This document shows, piece by piece, positions 18,046-25,401 of a stretch of 64,000 nucleotides of DNA (its first letter is position 1; the number at the start of each line of letters is the position of its first letter). Position numbers and translations under genes: made by a program. The notes beneath the pieces are model-generated. The model was given only the letters and a program-made list of their open reading frames with translations, was not told the DNA's origin and did not search any database. The DNA is taken from NCBI RefSeq assembly GCF_028736215.1, contig NZ_CP117883.1, positions 7,130,001 to 7,194,000 on the forward strand. Direction: 5' to 3'. Source of the DNA: Mucilaginibacter sp. KACC 22773 (lineage in GTDB: Bacteria > Bacteroidota > Bacteroidia > Sphingobacteriales > Sphingobacteriaceae).

Positions 18046-19217
18046 TGATGAAAAAAAACAAAGACATATGGTGTATTATTGTAATACTGGGCTGTATAGT
18101 TGCCGGGTGCAGAAAACCCTATAACCCGCCAGCAATTTTGGCGCCTAATAGTTACCTTGTTGTTGAAGGGGTAATAAACAGCGGCGCCGACTCAACAGTT
18201 ATTACATTAAGTAAAACGGTGAACCTATCCGAAACGCCGTCGTCAACACTATTATCAAATGCAACGGTAACTGTCGAGGCCGACGGTGGTGCCATCTATC
18301 CCTTGCAAGCTTCAATGTCTAATCCGGGTAAATATATTGCCGTTGGCTTAAACCTGGATAATACTAAAAAGTACCGCCTGCATATCACCGCATCAGGTAA
18401 TAAATATTTATCCGATTATGTGGCTGTAAAAGCAACCCCGCCAATTGATAGCATTACATATAAAATAACAGAGAAAGGCTTGCAAATAAACTCGAACACT
18501 CATGATGTCACCAATAACACCCGATATTACCGTTGGGCCTATGAAGAAACATGGCGCTTTCACGCCAGGTTTAATTCGGGATTGATAGTAAAAAACGGCG
18601 AGGTTGTGTTTAGGGGAAACGATGAACAGATTTATTATTGCTATGCGGGAGATAAGTCGAGTAATATTGTACTGGCATCATCGTCAAAGCTGCTTCAGGA
18701 TGTTATATCACAGAATCCGGTTACATTAATACAATCCAATTCAGAGAAGCTTGGAATAAGATATAGCATTTTATTAAAACAGTATGCGCTAACCAAAGAA
18801 GGGTATGCATTTTGGGAAAACATTAAGAAAAACAGCGAACAATTAGGAAGCATATTTGATCCTCAGCCGTCAGAGATAAAAGGAAATATTCATAATGTAA
18901 CCAATCCGGCAGAGCCGGTTGTTGGTTATTTAAGCGTAACGAATGTGCAAACCAAACGAATATTTATATCAAACAACGATTTGCCATTAACCTGGCAACC
19001 GCAGGTGGATGCTTTCTGTCAAATAGATTCTGTTTTGTTTGCCAACCCGCATAACGGAGCTAATGATGTTCAAAATCAAATTGTAAATGGTGGGTTAATA
19101 CCAATTTCGACAATAAGCAAGGATGGGTTTCATGTTATTGGATATACAGCATCAACAGTAGAATGTACAGATTGTAGGGTACGAGGGCAGGTAACAGCTC
19201 CCCCATTTTGGAAATAA
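18045..19217 (+). CDS. DUF4249 family lipoprotein (first intact copy)
   Basis: About 390 residues. Lipoprotein signal MMKKNKDIWCIIVILGCIVAGC with lipobox VAGC, so anchored in the outer membrane and probably surface-exposed. The mature N-terminus CRKPYNPPAILAPNSYLVVEG is the DUF4249 hallmark, followed by beta-sandwich strands (DSTVITLSKTVNLSE) and the C-terminal signature ECTDCRVRG. DUF4249 proteins accompany SusD-less TonB receptors in Bacteroidota, and a ligand-capture role is inferred, not shown. ATG 18045 is preferred to TTG 18033 because it begins the signal peptide. It overlaps both the upstream decayed copy and, by its 3' end, the possible TTG start of the next paralogue. Confidence 0.88.
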   Translation: MMKKNKDIWCIIVILGCIVAGCRKPYNPPAILAPNSYLVVEGVINSGADSTVITLSKTVNLSETPSSTLLSNATVTVEADGGAIYPLQASMSNPGKYIAVGLNLDNTKKYRLHITASGNKYLSDYVAVKATPPIDSITYKITEKGLQINSNTHDVTNNTRYYRWAYEETWRFHARFNSGLIVKNGEVVFRGNDEQIYYCYAGDKSSNIVLASSSKLLQDVISQNPVTLIQSNSEKLGIRYSILLKQYALTKEGYAFWENIKKNSEQLGSIFDPQPSEIKGNIHNVTNPAEPVVGYLSVTNVQTKRIFISNNDLPLTWQPQVDAFCQIDSVLFANPHNGANDVQNQIVNGGLIPISTISKDGFHVIGYTASTVECTDCRVRGQVTAPPFWK

Positions 19218-19228
19218 TTGACGAGAAA

Positions 19229-20407
19229 ATGATTATGAAAAAATATATATGGTTTTTGGCGATAGTTTGTGGAATAGCCGGAGGGTGTAAAAAGCCGTAT
19301 AATCCATCGGTTATAAGCAGCCCCAACCATTATCTGGTGGTAGAGGGGGTAATTGATGTTGGCGATAGTATAACAGTTATTAAGCTAAGCCAAACTGTGA
19401 ACCTTGGCGATGATGTTAAAACATCCGGCCTGGCCGGTTACACGGTAACTATTCAGGATGCAGCCGGAGCGTCCATAGCAGAATTGCAGCCGATACCCGG
19501 ACAGGACGGAAAATATGCTTCGGCGGCGCCATTAACGCTTGATCAGTCAAAAAAATACAGGCTGCATATTTCGGGCGATGGCAAGGAATATGCTTCAGAC
19601 TATACAGCAGTAAAAAAAACACCGCCTATTGATAGCATCGGTTTTATACCGAAGGGCAATAATTTGAATGTATATGTTAATACCCATGATGCAACAAACA
19701 GTACACGCTATTATCGCTGGGATTACACAGAGGTCTGGAAATTTCATGCCAAATACGTATCAGGGTTCCTTGTAGACCCGGTAACCAAAGAAGTAAGGAG
19801 CAGAAAAGAGAATGAAGCCGCATACTATTGCTATACGGGCGATATATCAAGTAATACAGTAATAGCATCATCAGCCAAGCTAACATCAGATGTTATATTC
19901 CAGGCACCGGTAACAACGATACCTTCTACCGCCGAGAAAATTTCAGTGCGGTACTCTATTTTATTGAGGCAATATGCTTTAACAAAAGAGTGTTATGAGT
20001 TTTGGGAAAACATCCGAAAAAACACCGAGCAACTGGGAAGTATCTTTGATGCCCAGCCATCGCAACTGCAAGGGAATATCCATAGCATATCTGACCCTGC
20101 CGACCCTGTTATCGGATTTATAACCATCACAAATGTTCAGCGGAAGCGCATTTTTATTGACAACAGCCAGTTGCCGACAGCGTGGTATCCTGTTTATCCA
20201 TATAACTGTGAGGCAGATACTGCGCGTATATATAATCCGAAAAATATGCAGCACGAAGTACAGCAATTTATAATTGACGGAAATGGCATTCCAATTTCGG
20301 CCATTATAGAAATGAATGTATTAATTGGTTACACGTATTCAACTATCGAATGTACGGATTGCCGGATAAGGGGTAAATCATTACCTCCGCCATTTTGGAA
20401 GCCATAA
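19229..20407 (+). CDS. DUF4249 family lipoprotein (second intact copy)
   Basis: About 392 residues, a tandem paralogue of the preceding gene. Lipobox IAGGC in MIMKKYIWFLAIVCGIAGGC, then CKKPYNPSVISSPNHYLVVEG, the internal YYRWDYTEVWKFHAKY and FWENIRKNTEQLGSIFDAQPS blocks shared with copy one, and the C-terminal ECTDCRIRG. The two copies are strongly similar through their whole length but differ most in the loop between the YYRW block and the cysteine after YYCYTGD, as expected if they bind different parts of a ligand. The start at ATG 19229 lies 11 bases after the previous stop; ATG 19235 is also possible. Confidence 0.88.
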   Translation: MIMKKYIWFLAIVCGIAGGCKKPYNPSVISSPNHYLVVEGVIDVGDSITVIKLSQTVNLGDDVKTSGLAGYTVTIQDAAGASIAELQPIPGQDGKYASAAPLTLDQSKKYRLHISGDGKEYASDYTAVKKTPPIDSIGFIPKGNNLNVYVNTHDATNSTRYYRWDYTEVWKFHAKYVSGFLVDPVTKEVRSRKENEAAYYCYTGDISSNTVIASSAKLTSDVIFQAPVTTIPSTAEKISVRYSILLRQYALTKECYEFWENIRKNTEQLGSIFDAQPSQLQGNIHSISDPADPVIGFITITNVQRKRIFIDNSQLPTAWYPVYPYNCEADTARIYNPKNMQHEVQQFIIDGNGIPISAIIEMNVLIGYTYSTIECTDCRIRGKSLPPPFWKP

Positions 20408-20481
20408 CGCACAAATAAAACACTAAAACAACAGCCAAGTAAGGCAGATCACATAATTGTTAAACAAACCAGCTTTTAGCT

Positions 20482-22866
20482 ATGGGAAAACATAACGGAG
20501 TCACTAAGACTATAGTTTCGTCGGTTTTGGTTTTATTGCTTGCACAAACAACGGGCTTTGCTCAGGTAATTGAGCAGGTAAAAAGCAGCTTTAACCAATA
20601 CCGGCAGCGCAACATACAGGAAAAGATATATGTGCATACCGATAAAAGCGTGTACCTGCCGGGCGAAATTATTTGGTTTAAAATATATAGTGTTGATGCC
20701 TCTTTTCATCAGCTCTTGAACCTGAGCAAGGTAGTTTATGTTGACGTAATAGATAATGGCCATAACGGCATAATGCAAGCTAAAATAGCTGTGAATTATG
20801 GCACAGGCAGCGGCTCGTTATACATACCCGTATCGGTAAGTAATGGCAACTATACCTTGCGCGCATATACCAATTGGATGAAAAATTTTAATCCCGATTA
20901 TTATTTTGAAAAAAACATCACCATTATAAATCCGTTGAAGTCGCCTGATGCTTCTGCCAAAGAAACGGCGCCAGTTTACGATGTGCAATTTTTCCCTGAA
21001 GGGGGCAGTCTTGTGGGCGGTTTAAACAGTAAGGTAGCCTTTAAAGTTGCTGCGCCCAATGGCAACGGACTTGCAATATACCGGGGGGCTGTAATTGACC
21101 AGCACAGCGATACGGTGGTACGCTTTGAGCCATTAAAGTTTGGTATTGGCAGTTTTACATTTACACCCGCGGCAAACAACAGCTACAAGGCTATTATTAA
21201 AACAAGCCAGGGTAATAAGATTATTAAAGAACTACCCGTGGTCAACAACCGGGGCTATGTAATGCAGCTAAAAGATAATGGAGCCAATTTAGATGTTACC
21301 GTAAACTGCAATAGCGGCGACAATCAGGTGTTTCTTTTTGCGCATACAAGGCAATTGGTTAAAGCTGCTTTAAGTTCTTCGCTTAATTCGGGTGTGGCTA
21401 CATTTAGCATCGATAAAAGCAAACTGGGCGAAGGCATATCGCATATAACTATTTTTAATAGCGCCAGGCAGCCGGTGTGTGAGCGTCTTTATTTTAAGCG
21501 TCCTAAACAGTTACTGCAAATAGATGCGGCTGCCGACCAGTCTCAATACGCTACGCGAAAAAAAGTAAATATTAATGTGGGCACTAAAAGGGCAAACGGG
21601 GCTGCTGTGTTGGCTAATTTATCACTTTCGGTTTACCGGGTCGATTCGTTGCAGCAAATGGATGCTGATGATATATTTAACTATCTGTGGCTAAGATCGG
21701 ACTTGAGGGGCAATATAGAATCGGCAGGTTATTACATCAAAAACCAAAACGCCGAAGCTGATGCCGCTATGGATAACCTGATGCTGTCGCAAGGCTGGCG
21801 CAGGTTCCAATGGAATAATATTCTAAATGGCGGGTCGTCGGCATTTAATTTTTTGCCGGAGTATAATGACCATCTGATAAGCGCGAAAATAACCAACACA
21901 CTAACGGGCGCTCCGGCAAAGGATATAGTAGCATATTTGAGTGTGCCGGGCAAAAGGGTACAATTATATGCATCCAGGAGTGATTCATTGGGTCGCCTTG
22001 TGTTTAATACCAAGCAGTTATTTGGCCCCGGTGAGGTAGTTGCCCAAACCAATCCCGAAAAAGATTCAACCTACCGGATTGATGTTTTGAGCCCCTTTTC
22101 GGAGCAATACAGTAAACGTATCACGCCCCAATTAGCCTTGTCTGCCGATTTACAAAAGGCCTTAGAGCAGCACAGCCTGGGCATGCAGGTACAAAATATA
22201 TATGCCCTTAATAAAATCAAACGGTTTTATGATCCGGGTGTAGATAGTGCCGGTTTTTTTGCGCAGCCTTATAAAACCTACCTGCTGGATAACTACACCC
22301 GATTTACCACAATGGAAGAAGTGTTGCGCGAGTATGTGAGAGAAGACAATATAGTGCGCTCCAAGGGTAGGTACCACATTAAAGTATTGAACGAAAAAGG
22401 TTTTTTAGACGGCGACCCTATTGTTTTACTGGATGATGTGCCGGTATTTAATATAGATAAGGTAATGGCAATTGACCCCTTGAAGGTAAGAAAGCTTGAA
22501 GTAATAAGGGACAGATACTTTTATGGCCCAACCGTTAATGAGGGCGTGTTTAGCTTTACCACGTACAAAGGCGACCTTGGCGGCGTTGAAATAGACCCAC
22601 ACGCAGTAGTTTTGGATTATGAAGGCTTGCAGTTAAAACGAGAGTTTTATTCGCCGGTTTATGATACCCAAAAAGCCGCCGATAGTCGGGTACCTGATTT
22701 CAGAAGCTTGTTGTTTTGGTCGCCAGATGTAAACACAAATGCTGCGGGCAAAGGCCTGGTATCGTTTTACACGTCGGATCAGAAGGGAAAATACGTCGTA
22801 TCGGTGCAGGGAATTAGCGAAGAAGGCAACGCAGGCGCCCAGTATTTTAGTTTTGAAGTTAAATAA
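20482..22866 (+). CDS. MG2/plug-like secreted protein (macroglobulin-type, carboxypeptidase-regulatory group)
   Basis: 794 residues. Signal peptide (VSSVLVLLLAQTTGFAQ), then an MG2-type macroglobulin beta-sandwich (about 45-150: KIYVHTDKSVYLPGEIIWFK, NGNYTLRAYTNWM) and further sandwich domains. Near residues 630-700 there is a TonB-plug-like fold without a barrel (DGDPIVLLDDVPVFNIDKV, IDPLKVRKLEVIRDRYFYG), then a closing macroglobulin-like segment (FWSPDVNTNAAGKGLVSFYT). In Bacteroidota, such proteins are annotated as TonB plug-domain proteins and sit beside DUF4249 lipoproteins. The plug-like part may dock to a receptor or bind ligand; its function is unproven. It closes the locus, 74 bases after the second DUF4249 gene. 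Confidence 0.82.
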   Translation: MGKHNGVTKTIVSSVLVLLLAQTTGFAQVIEQVKSSFNQYRQRNIQEKIYVHTDKSVYLPGEIIWFKIYSVDASFHQLLNLSKVVYVDVIDNGHNGIMQAKIAVNYGTGSGSLYIPVSVSNGNYTLRAYTNWMKNFNPDYYFEKNITIINPLKSPDASAKETAPVYDVQFFPEGGSLVGGLNSKVAFKVAAPNGNGLAIYRGAVIDQHSDTVVRFEPLKFGIGSFTFTPAANNSYKAIIKTSQGNKIIKELPVVNNRGYVMQLKDNGANLDVTVNCNSGDNQVFLFAHTRQLVKAALSSSLNSGVATFSIDKSKLGEGISHITIFNSARQPVCERLYFKRPKQLLQIDAAADQSQYATRKKVNINVGTKRANGAAVLANLSLSVYRVDSLQQMDADDIFNYLWLRSDLRGNIESAGYYIKNQNAEADAAMDNLMLSQGWRRFQWNNILNGGSSAFNFLPEYNDHLISAKITNTLTGAPAKDIVAYLSVPGKRVQLYASRSDSLGRLVFNTKQLFGPGEVVAQTNPEKDSTYRIDVLSPFSEQYSKRITPQLALSADLQKALEQHSLGMQVQNIYALNKIKRFYDPGVDSAGFFAQPYKTYLLDNYTRFTTMEEVLREYVREDNIVRSKGRYHIKVLNEKGFLDGDPIVLLDDVPVFNIDKVMAIDPLKVRKLEVIRDRYFYGPTVNEGVFSFTTYKGDLGGVEIDPHAVVLDYEGLQLKREFYSPVYDTQKAADSRVPDFRSLLFWSPDVNTNAAGKGLVSFYTSDQKGKYVVSVQGISEEGNAGAQYFSFEVK

Positions 22867-23031
22867 AAAAATAAATTTTAAGAAAATTATTAAAGAGATG
22901 GCCAACCCTATCGTTCTTTTTTTTCTTTGATATTGAGATAGTTATGACGGGTGCAAAGACCGAGGTTAACATTGAAAAACAGTTGAGGCCGCTAATAAAA
23001 GAGATTAAAGCAAGGTTTTTTAAAAAACCAC

Positions 23032-23061
23032 TTGTGTAAACCAAAATGGTGCGTATATTTG
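23032..23061 (+). promoter_or_regulatory. Bacteroidota-type promoter of tRNA-Asp
   Basis: TTG at 23032-23034, exactly 19 bases, then TATATTTG at 23054-23061, matching TTG-N19-TAnnTTTG. The tRNA begins 12 bases after the -7 element. Confidence 0.85.
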
Positions 23062-23072
23062 CAGACCCAAAC

Positions 23073-23146
23073 GGAGTGGTAGTTCAGCTGGTTAGAATGC
23101 CTGCCTGTCACGCAGGAGGTCGCGGGTTCGAGTCCCGTCCATTCCG
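23073..23146 (+). tRNA. tRNA-Asp (GTC)
   Basis: A 74-base cloverleaf. The acceptor arm GGAGTGG pairs with CCATTCC (one G-T pair), followed by discriminator G at 23146. The D-arm contains GTTCAGCTGGTTAGAAT. The anticodon stem CCTGC/GCAGG encloses loop CTGTCAC, giving anticodon GTC for aspartate. The T-arm is GCGGGTTCGAGTCCCGT. CCA is not encoded. It has its own promoter and terminator. A tyrosine recombinase gene starts 254 bases downstream, which makes this tRNA a candidate integration target. Confidence 0.97.
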
Positions 23147-23169
23147 CAAATTCAGTAATGAAAACAGTA

Positions 23170-23203
23170 AAAACCCCTCAGATGACATCATCTGAGGGGT
23201 TTT
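23170..23203 (+). terminator. Terminator of tRNA-Asp
   Basis: A 16-bp perfect inverted repeat around aaacccctcagatga / tcatctgaggggttt with a T-rich end, 24 bases after the tRNA. Confidence 0.9.
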
Positions 23204-23255
23204 TCATTTTCAGGGCATACCAAATTATTCAGCTTTTTCCATTGGATATGTGAGT

Positions 23256-23298
23256 AATTCGGGAGTCATTTCAAGTCGGCTCAAAGAACTCCCGAATT
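23256..23298. repeat. 11-bp perfect inverted repeat between tRNA and integrase
   Basis: aattcgggagt (23256-23266) and actcccgaatt (23288-23298) are exact reverse complements with a 21-base spacer. The position between tRNA-Asp and the integrase start is where an attachment region or recombinase/excisionase binding sites would lie. Confidence 0.5.
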
Positions 23299-23354
23299 TT
23301 AGCGCAAGCATTTGACATACAGCATGTTCATTCATTGAACATCTTGATTCCAAG

Positions 23355-23395
23355 TGATTAATTAATCAAATTTGTTTCACTTTTAATTAATCAAA
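23355..23395. repeat. Palindrome and 13-bp direct repeats in front of the integrase
   Basis: tgattaattaatca (23355-23368) is a perfect 14-bp palindrome. The sequence ttaattaatcaaa occurs at 23358-23370 and again at 23383-23395, a 25-base period. The second copy ends five bases before the integrase ATG, so a bound protein could block transcription or translation start. Confidence 0.55.
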
Positions 23396-23399
23396 AGTC

Positions 23400-24617
23400 A
23401 TGAGAACTACAGTTTCTTTGCTTTTTTCCCTGAGAAAGCCCAAAAATTACAAAGCCGGGGAGATGCCAATCTATTTACGTATTACAGTTGATGGCCAACG
23501 AACCGAACTCGCTATTAGCAGAAAATGTGATCCTGCGAGATGGGATACGGCAAGCGGTAGAGCCACAGGATCAAAAGCCGATTCAAGAACATTAAATGCT
23601 TATCTCGATGATATTCAATTTAAGATTTTTGAACTTCATCGCAAAATGTCAGAAGCCGATGAGATACTCACAGTGGAAACGCTTAAAAATCGTTTTGTGG
23701 GTAAGGATGAAAAAGCGCGTACATTATTGACCGTGTTTACTGATCACAATCAAAAAATGAAAAGCCTCGTGGGACAGGAATTCGAGAAAAGCACGTTGCA
23801 ACGTTATGAAACATGTTTAATGCACACCAAGAATTTTATGCAGTTGGAATATAATATTTCAGATATCCCGGTAACCAAGATCAATTTTGCTTTTTTAAAC
23901 GATTTTGAATATTATATGCGAAGCGTACGTAAATGCGGTAACAACTCAGCAATCAAATACATTAAGAACCTTGGCAAGATAGTTCGGATTTGCTTAGGCA
24001 ACGGTTGGCTGGCAGTAGACCCTTATGTGAACTATAAGCCTAAGCAAAAAGCCGTACACAGAGAAGTGTTGACTAAAGAGGAATTGAATCAATTAAGAAA
24101 AAAGAAATTCAGCGTCGAAAGGCTGAATGTAGTTAGAGACATGTTTGTATTCTGTTGCTATACTGGCCTCGCGTATGTTGATGTCCATAAACTAAAACGT
24201 TCTGAATTGGTTAATGGTGTCGATGGTAACTTATGGATCTATACCAGCAGACAAAAAACAGATACACTTTCAAGAATACCAGTCTTGCCGGTAGCTTTGT
24301 CGATAATTCAAGCATACAAAGATCACCCGCAATGCATTGTCAAAGATGCTTTGCTTCCCATAATGAGTAACCAGAAAATAAATGCTTATCTTAAAGAGAT
24401 AGCAGATCTATGCAAAATTAAAAAGCCTTTGACCTTTCATATTGCACGACACACCTTTGCTACAACCGTGACGCTAAATAATGGGGTGCCTATTGAAAGC
24501 GTTGCAAAGATGATGGGGCATACCAGCATTAAGACTACACAAATCTATGCTAAAGTAATGGATCATAAGATTAGTTCTGATATGCAGCAGTTAAGAAAAA
24601 AGTTATCCGTCGGTTAA
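23400..24617 (+). CDS. Tyrosine recombinase/integrase of a tRNA-Asp-linked element
   Basis: 405 residues in the Bacteroidota integrase layout: N-terminal Arm-DNA-binding domain (about 1-95, PIYLRITVDGQRTELAISRK), SAM-like core-binding domain (about 105-210) and C-terminal catalytic domain. Visible catalytic residues: a Lys in SRQKTDT, His347 and Arg350 in HIARH, His374 in MGHTS, and nucleophile Tyr383 in QIYAKV. The first conserved Arg of the family is absent: the box reads TGLAYVDV with Ala258, a variation also known in Bacteroides conjugative-transposon integrases such as IntDOT. It likely moved the neighbouring DNA into the tRNA-Asp region. Downstream genes on the opposite strand are separated by a terminator. 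Confidence 0.93.
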   Translation: MRTTVSLLFSLRKPKNYKAGEMPIYLRITVDGQRTELAISRKCDPARWDTASGRATGSKADSRTLNAYLDDIQFKIFELHRKMSEADEILTVETLKNRFVGKDEKARTLLTVFTDHNQKMKSLVGQEFEKSTLQRYETCLMHTKNFMQLEYNISDIPVTKINFAFLNDFEYYMRSVRKCGNNSAIKYIKNLGKIVRICLGNGWLAVDPYVNYKPKQKAVHREVLTKEELNQLRKKKFSVERLNVVRDMFVFCCYTGLAYVDVHKLKRSELVNGVDGNLWIYTSRQKTDTLSRIPVLPVALSIIQAYKDHPQCIVKDALLPIMSNQKINAYLKEIADLCKIKKPLTFHIARHTFATTVTLNNGVPIESVAKMMGHTSIKTTQIYAKVMDHKISSDMQQLRKKLSVG

Positions 24618-24655
24618 CTCTTGCATCGACTATCGGGTTTTACATCTACTATAGC

Positions 24656-24690
24656 AAAGGCAAGCACGCTTTTCGGCCGCTTGCCTTTTT
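24656..24690. terminator. Terminator between integrase and convergent lipoprotein gene
   Basis: The stem aaaggcaagc / gcttgccttt with a 13-base loop and a following T-run can end the integrase transcript. The A-run on its other side lets it serve the opposite-strand operon as well. Confidence 0.8.
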
Positions 24691-24705
24691 ATTTTAAAAT
24701 CAAGC

Positions 24706-25401
24706 TCAATTTACGGTAAAGTGGTAGGTCCCCGAGTCGGATGTATTGCCTTGACTATCTTTCGTTATAACTTTCCAGTAATAGGTTGTACCTGATTTTA
24801 CGACAACACCATTTGAAAACTTGTTTGTGATGGAGCTTTTGTATGCTCCCGGATTGCTGGATGTGCCGAAATAAACATCATATGTAGCAATATCGTTGTC
24901 TGGGTCGCTTGAAGTCCAGGTCAGATTTATGGTTCCGGTTGTTGCGGATATTGCTTGACCAAAGGAAGGGGAAAGGTTGTCGGCGGGAAAAGGAGGATGG
25001 GAAGACGTTCCCGCGCCGGCATTGTAAAATTTCCAGGTGTCACTTTGCGCTGTAGCGGTTGAGTTGGTTGATTTAGATATAACAAACCACGAGTAAGGTG
25101 TATTACGAAGTAAGTTTATTGGTAAATGGTTGGCGGTAGTTGTTTGTGTACTGGTAACGCCTGTAATGAGATTTTTAATGTTAAGTTCATAACTATCAGT
25201 ATTTGCCGAGCTATTCCATGTAAAGGTTATGCTGCTTTGCGTATCTGAAATTTGCGTTCCTGTTGTGCAAGCAGAGTTTTTATCCGGAAAGGTTAGCGTT
25301 GCCTTAACTGGATCAGGAACAACTTTGGTGTCTTTTTTTTTACTGCAGGCTGTGATCAGGATTATACCGGCAGTTGATAGGATGGCAATATATTTGTTCA
25401 T
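24706..25401 (-). CDS. Lipoprotein with fibronectin type III-like domains
   Basis: 231 residues. Lipobox ITAC in MNKYIAILSTAGIILITAC, so lipid-anchored. The mature part holds two FnIII-like beta sandwiches: about 40-120 (SITFTWNSSANTDSYELNIK ... TPYSWFVISK) and about 135-230 (INLTWTSSDPDNDIATYDVY ... TTYYWKVITKD). This resembles short surface lipoproteins with an SSDPDND-type domain. Its ATG overlaps the stop of the giant upstream gene by four bases (25398-25401), so the two form one operon with coupled translation and may act together on the cell surface. No enzyme motif is visible. Confidence 0.85.
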   Translation of the reverse strand: MNKYIAILSTAGIILITACSKKKDTKVVPDPVKATLTFPDKNSACTTGTQISDTQSSITFTWNSSANTDSYELNIKNLITGVTSTQTTTANHLPINLLRNTPYSWFVISKSTNSTATAQSDTWKFYNAGAGTSSHPPFPADNLSPSFGQAISATTGTINLTWTSSDPDNDIATYDVYFGTSSNPGAYKSSITNKFSNGVVVKSGTTYYWKVITKDSQGNTSDSGTYHFTVN

